Shown here: positions 60,277 to 64,000 of the stretch, in pieces
How the letters are laid out: the number at the start of each line of letters is the position of its first letter
Position numbering within the stretch: the first letter of the stretch is position 1
From: Trematomus loennbergii
Lineage: Eukaryota > Chordata > Actinopteri > Perciformes > Nototheniidae
Direction of reading: 5' to 3'
Assembly: GCA_012861695.1 (NCBI GenBank)
Contig: JAAOOA010000450.1
Span: forward strand, 62,001 to 126,000
DNA length: 64,000 nucleotides
The notes under the pieces: generated by a model
What the model saw: only the letters and a program-made list of their open reading frames with translations
Databases searched by the model: none
What the model was told of the DNA's origin: nothing
Translations under genes and position numbers: made by a program

Positions 60277-60536
60277 ACCTGAACCCCTAAGGAGGCTGGT
60301 CCGCCCCCCACTTGTGAAAAATAGCACTTTACCCTTCCTATATGCCGTGAGCTGATTATCGAGCCTTCATAACAGTCGCGGGTGTAGGCTTCTGTATGTG
60401 TGGTGGGGAGTGTTGCAGTAGAATATTTCACTAACCCATATCTACATTAATAGGAAACCTTACATGTTTGAGCAACCTCTACGAAGCGGCAAGCTACCCC
60501 ACAGCACCCCCAACAGAAATCTCTGGCACCGCCCAT

Positions 60537-60602
60537 GTATCTATCTATCTGTCTATCTGTCTATCTGTCTATCTGTCTATCTGTAGGCAGGCAGGCAGGC
60601 AG

Positions 60603-60670
<68 letters not shown>

Positions 60671-60770
60671 CAAGATAGACGGATTTCATATAGATAGATA
60701 GATAGATATATAGATATAGATAGATAGATGGATATATATATAGATAGATAGATAGATAGAAAGATACTTC
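60537..60770 (+). repeat. Compound tetranucleotide microsatellite
   Basis: Successive runs of TATC/TGTC, then GGCA (about 60585-60671), then GATA. Followed by GGGATTAAT-like LINE tail sequence in reverse orientation. Confidence 0.95.
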
Positions 60771-61049
60771 ATTAATCCCAAATTGTGAAATGTGTGGAAA
60801 CAAGTAAACATAATAACATTAAATACAAATGAAAGCAATAGACAGGAATATATGCATATACAGTAGAAAGGACACGATGAATATTATAACATTTAATGTA
60901 GCCTTACCACTGCACCGGTAAGCCGATTAATAAGATGTGAAGTGCTTTGTAACTTTGACCCGCTTGACTGAATACACAAAAACAATGAAGAAAGTTGAAC
61001 CAATAAACTAACACAAACTAACTGTATCACTATAACCTGGGCCGGCCCT

Positions 61050-62860
61050 AGACTTTTGGGGGCCCTAAGCGAGCTTTGGCTTGGGGGCCCCCCTCACTCT
61101 AGCGCGTTCTCACTACACACAACACGGAACCAACTTTTGTCTTATGATGTTAGCATAAGCACAGATATTGTATAAATAAGCATGTAAACACCGTGGACCT
61201 AATCTCCTCTAGGGGGGTCCGGGGGCATGCTCCCCCGGGAAGATTTTTTTTAAATATTGAAGTTAAAAGCATCAATCTGGTGCACTTTGAGAGCAAAATG
61301 AAGAGGTCTATGCATACATCTCTCAACACCCATATGAAACAGAACTGTAAACAGATTTTTCTTTATGGATATTTTACAAATCACTCCCCTTTTAAACTGT
61401 ATTCTTGTTTTGTCATATAGTATTTCATAACTGTTTTTCATTTATTCTCTCTGGCTGTCCATCTCATAATGTTCACATAGAAACTAGCTGTCAATAGGAA
61501 TATCATTCAGAAGAATTATAATTTCATGCAAAAATCTGTCACAAAAAGAGGTTGCACATTTAAATTCAGGTGTTGTTATGGCAACGTCAGTGGCCAAACA
61601 GCCACATTTACTGCTGCAAATACGTTCAAACATGCTGTCGACACGTAAAGCAGTGGCAACTATGCCACCATTTCAGCTGACTTTTTCTCAGAAATACTGT
61701 CACATAACATCCATATATTTCAGTGCTAGGTTGATGCTTAGCTAAGCTAACTATGAAACACTTTAACTGACAGGACTCAGGATCAACTGTGTACTGTAAG
61801 GTAGCTTCTAGCTTCATGTCGAACAGTAAGTCAACATTTTCCAGAGAGCTTTGAAATCACCAGGTAACGCAAAAAAACATAACATTTAGATTGTATGACA
61901 AAGTGTTTATTTAATATATCTGGCTAGCTATAGCTACTTGCTAACGGTTTAGCTTACCCCCGCGATTCAAAGTAACGTAGCTGTAATTTATGCTTTGCTT
62001 ACATGTTCGCATAACTTGGAAGTTTACTGACATTTACATACCTTGTTTACCTGGCTCAAGTGGTGGCTCTGGGGTTGTTGTGTGAGCCACCACTTGAGAA
62101 TTGTCGTCTTTTTTAAGAAAAAATGTTCTTATGTCCATCTTCAAAAACTCCGACAGACAGTTTATTTTAAAGGGGACCTATCATGCAAAATGCACTTTTG
62201 TACGTCTTTTATACATGAATATGTGTCCCCGGTGTTCCAGGGAACTCATCAAGTGTCAGAAAACACAACCCTCTCTATTTTCCTCCATACCCAAATCTCT
62301 AAAAAAGGGGCTGCAACGGATCTGATAAAAACTGATCCAGATTTGAACACTGTCCTGACGTCAGGACAGTGGCGCTACGGCTATTGGGCCAACTCCACCA
62401 ATCAGGAGGAGACAGCCACGGCCATTGCCGTTCGAAAGCGCTGGAGACGCTGTAGTACATATGCCAGGCCAGTAGATGGTGCTGTTCTCACTGAATCTGC
62501 GCCCAGAGCTAGAAATGGTCAAATTGAGCAAAATGAGCATGGCTAAATGCATGATCTGTTTGGTATTTTGAAAAAAAAAAGTATAAATATGCCTTATATA
62601 GGTATGGTCCTACACTATATTATTCAAATATAGCATGATAGGTCCACTTTAAACATTGTCACAGCTCACAGGATAGGTACCTGTCATCCAATAAGACAGA
62701 TGTTTATTTCCATTCAACTCTCTGGTTGGTCTGGTGTCTTGCCTCTGTTGCATTCACTGAACACGGGAAATTACATTCCTGCCGTCCTCTCTAGTGTCAT
62801 GATGAGGTTCAGGTAAAGCACGGTTAATGTATTATATTATTGACTCAATAATATAATACA
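61050..62860. mobile_element. Composite transposon region with nested MITE
   Basis: The segments 61200-61430 and 62700-62850 match, in the same order, parts of the hAT-like element at 11133-12144 (for example TGCTCCCCCGGGAAGATTTT and TGCATTCACTGAACACGGG). Between them lies unrelated sequence plus the TTAA-ended MITE at 62167-62652. A larger relative of the 11-kb element, later disrupted. Confidence 0.6.
62167..62652. mobile_element. TTAA-ended MITE, copy
   Basis: 486 bp, starting TTAAAGGGGACCTATCATGC and ending GATAGGTCCACTTTAA. Very similar throughout to the copy at 22540-23014, including the internal block GACGTCAGGAC. Confidence 0.85.
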
Positions 62861-63181
62861 TGACTTTGAGAGTAGGCAATCTAGGCATATTAACAAATAT
62901 GCTAGGGGGCCCTTAGTGGCTGCGGCCAGGTTGCTATAGCAACTCCAACAATTGGCCTAGCAACGGCTAGCAACCCATTGTTTTGTTATGAAAATGTATC
63001 TATATTATTATACACATTCTCGCGAGATCTATCAGGGGTCGTAAGTTAAAGCGCGAACTGTTACTTGGCTAATGTTGTTATAATTCTCAGTATGTGAACA
63101 CAGATCGAAACTGGAAAGATTTCTCACAAGTCAGCGTAAACGACCGCGATCTCCAACGGAGCCGGTCCATCCGGACAACCC

Positions 63182-63199
63182 TGTGTGTGTGTGTGTGTG

Positions 63200-63230
<31 letters not shown>

Positions 63231-63308
63231 TGTGTGTGTGTGGTGTGTGTGCGTGTGTGCGTGTGTGAGTGTGTGTGTGTGTGTGTGTGTGTTTGTTGTG
63301 TGTGTCTG
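63182..63308 (+). repeat. Imperfect (TG)n microsatellite
   Basis: TG run with GC and GA interruptions, about 125 bp; no gene nearby. Confidence 0.9.
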
Positions 63309-63541
63309 TCTGTTTGCGGGGGGTGATGAGGTTAAATGCCACAGCATGCCAGTTGAAACAGTGAACGATCGCTATTGTGTACTTGTACGCTTAGGGTGTA
63401 ATGGTATTGTACAAAATATTGTAGGAGCACAGAAGCAGTGTTCAAATTCTGCTTTACAAACTTATTTTGGTTGTGCTTACCTTGCAAAGTAATGTTATAA
63501 GTGTCAAAGTAATGTTTTAATGTAAATATTAATGATAATAT

Positions 63542-63859
63542 TGTAGCGTGTCCAAGTTAATAGTTATTTCAGTTATCAGATGTGCACAGTTTAGTACATT
63601 TGTAAAGTTATTTAGGCAATGTTGTTGGTGGGAGTTAGGGAGAGACCGCCCCTTCCAGTGTGTGTGTGCGTTTTCCGGTGTGTTTGGAGGGAGTACGAGA
63701 TGTAGGAGTTGTGTTCGAGTGTGGGGAAAAGTATAATGAGTGTTAATACTATTGATTGGTTCTGTAGGCGTGGCTGTGGCTGTCAATACCAGAAAATAAA
63801 GAGAACGTTTTCGACATTGAAGGCTCTTGATCTGTGATTGAATAGCGGTGAACGCTACA
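63542..63859 (+). mobile_element. Probable solo LTR
   Basis: 318 bp beginning TGTAGCGTG and ending AACGCTACA (TG...CA with inverted ends TGTAGCG/CGCTACA), flanked by ATAT on both sides (63538-63541, 63860-63863). AATAAA lies at 63795-63800, as expected inside an LTR. No internal retroelement sequence adjoins it. Confidence 0.6.
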
Positions 63860-64000
63860 ATATGAACAGGCTCGTGCTTGGCACTGGTATTGTTTGTTTA
63901 TTTATTTAGAAAATTAACTAGCAACGCCGTGCTGTCATATAGCAACTGCTAAGCTACTGCAGCAAAAATCCTGTAGCCGCCCATGGCCGCTTATGTCGCT

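Overview
This 64-kb window is vertebrate nuclear DNA, almost certainly from a teleost fish. It holds split genes with GT-AG introns, the mgarp-ndufc1-naa15 gene order also found on human 4q31, and many short DNA transposons, LINE tails and CA/TG microsatellites typical of fish genomes. No bacterial operon, phage, CRISPR array or tRNA/rRNA gene was seen.

Layout. 1-7.5 kb is intergenic and repeat-bearing, with a possible leftward promoter and 5'UTR exon near 1.3-1.6 kb. mgarp (-) runs from 18.17 to 7.55 kb. 18.2-25.4 kb is intergenic, with several MITEs. ndufc1 (-) occupies 26.58-25.46 kb. naa15 (+) spans 27.17-38.73 kb in 20 exons. A transposon-rich gap follows (39.2-42.3 kb, LINE fragment split by a MITE). 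immt/mic60 (-) occupies 51.92-42.51 kb in 14 exons. slbp (-) runs from about 58.65 to 53.11 kb. The right end (58.7-64 kb) is intergenic, with nested transposons, tetranucleotide microsatellites and a probable solo LTR.

Function. Three of the five genes encode mitochondrial membrane proteins: mgarp (mitochondrial shape and transport), ndufc1 (complex I) and immt (MICOS scaffold). naa15 is the ribosome-anchoring subunit of the NatA N-terminal acetyltransferase, and slbp binds histone mRNA stem-loops. ndufc1 and naa15 are divergent across about 590 bp. naa15 and immt are convergent. slbp and immt are in tandem on the minus strand.

Main observation. Four of the five genes carry single-base frame breaks in otherwise well-conserved exons, nearly all in short homopolymers or purine runs: mgarp three, naa15 three, immt one or two, slbp one. 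When each is allowed for, all exon phases close and the protein lengths agree with human orthologues for naa15, immt and slbp. Uncorrected long-read consensus error is therefore more likely than gene decay. I found no convincing new biological system. The most interesting biological signals are CA/TG tracts next to several immt splice sites, GC-AG introns in naa15 and probably slbp, and a highly repetitive acidic tail in mgarp.
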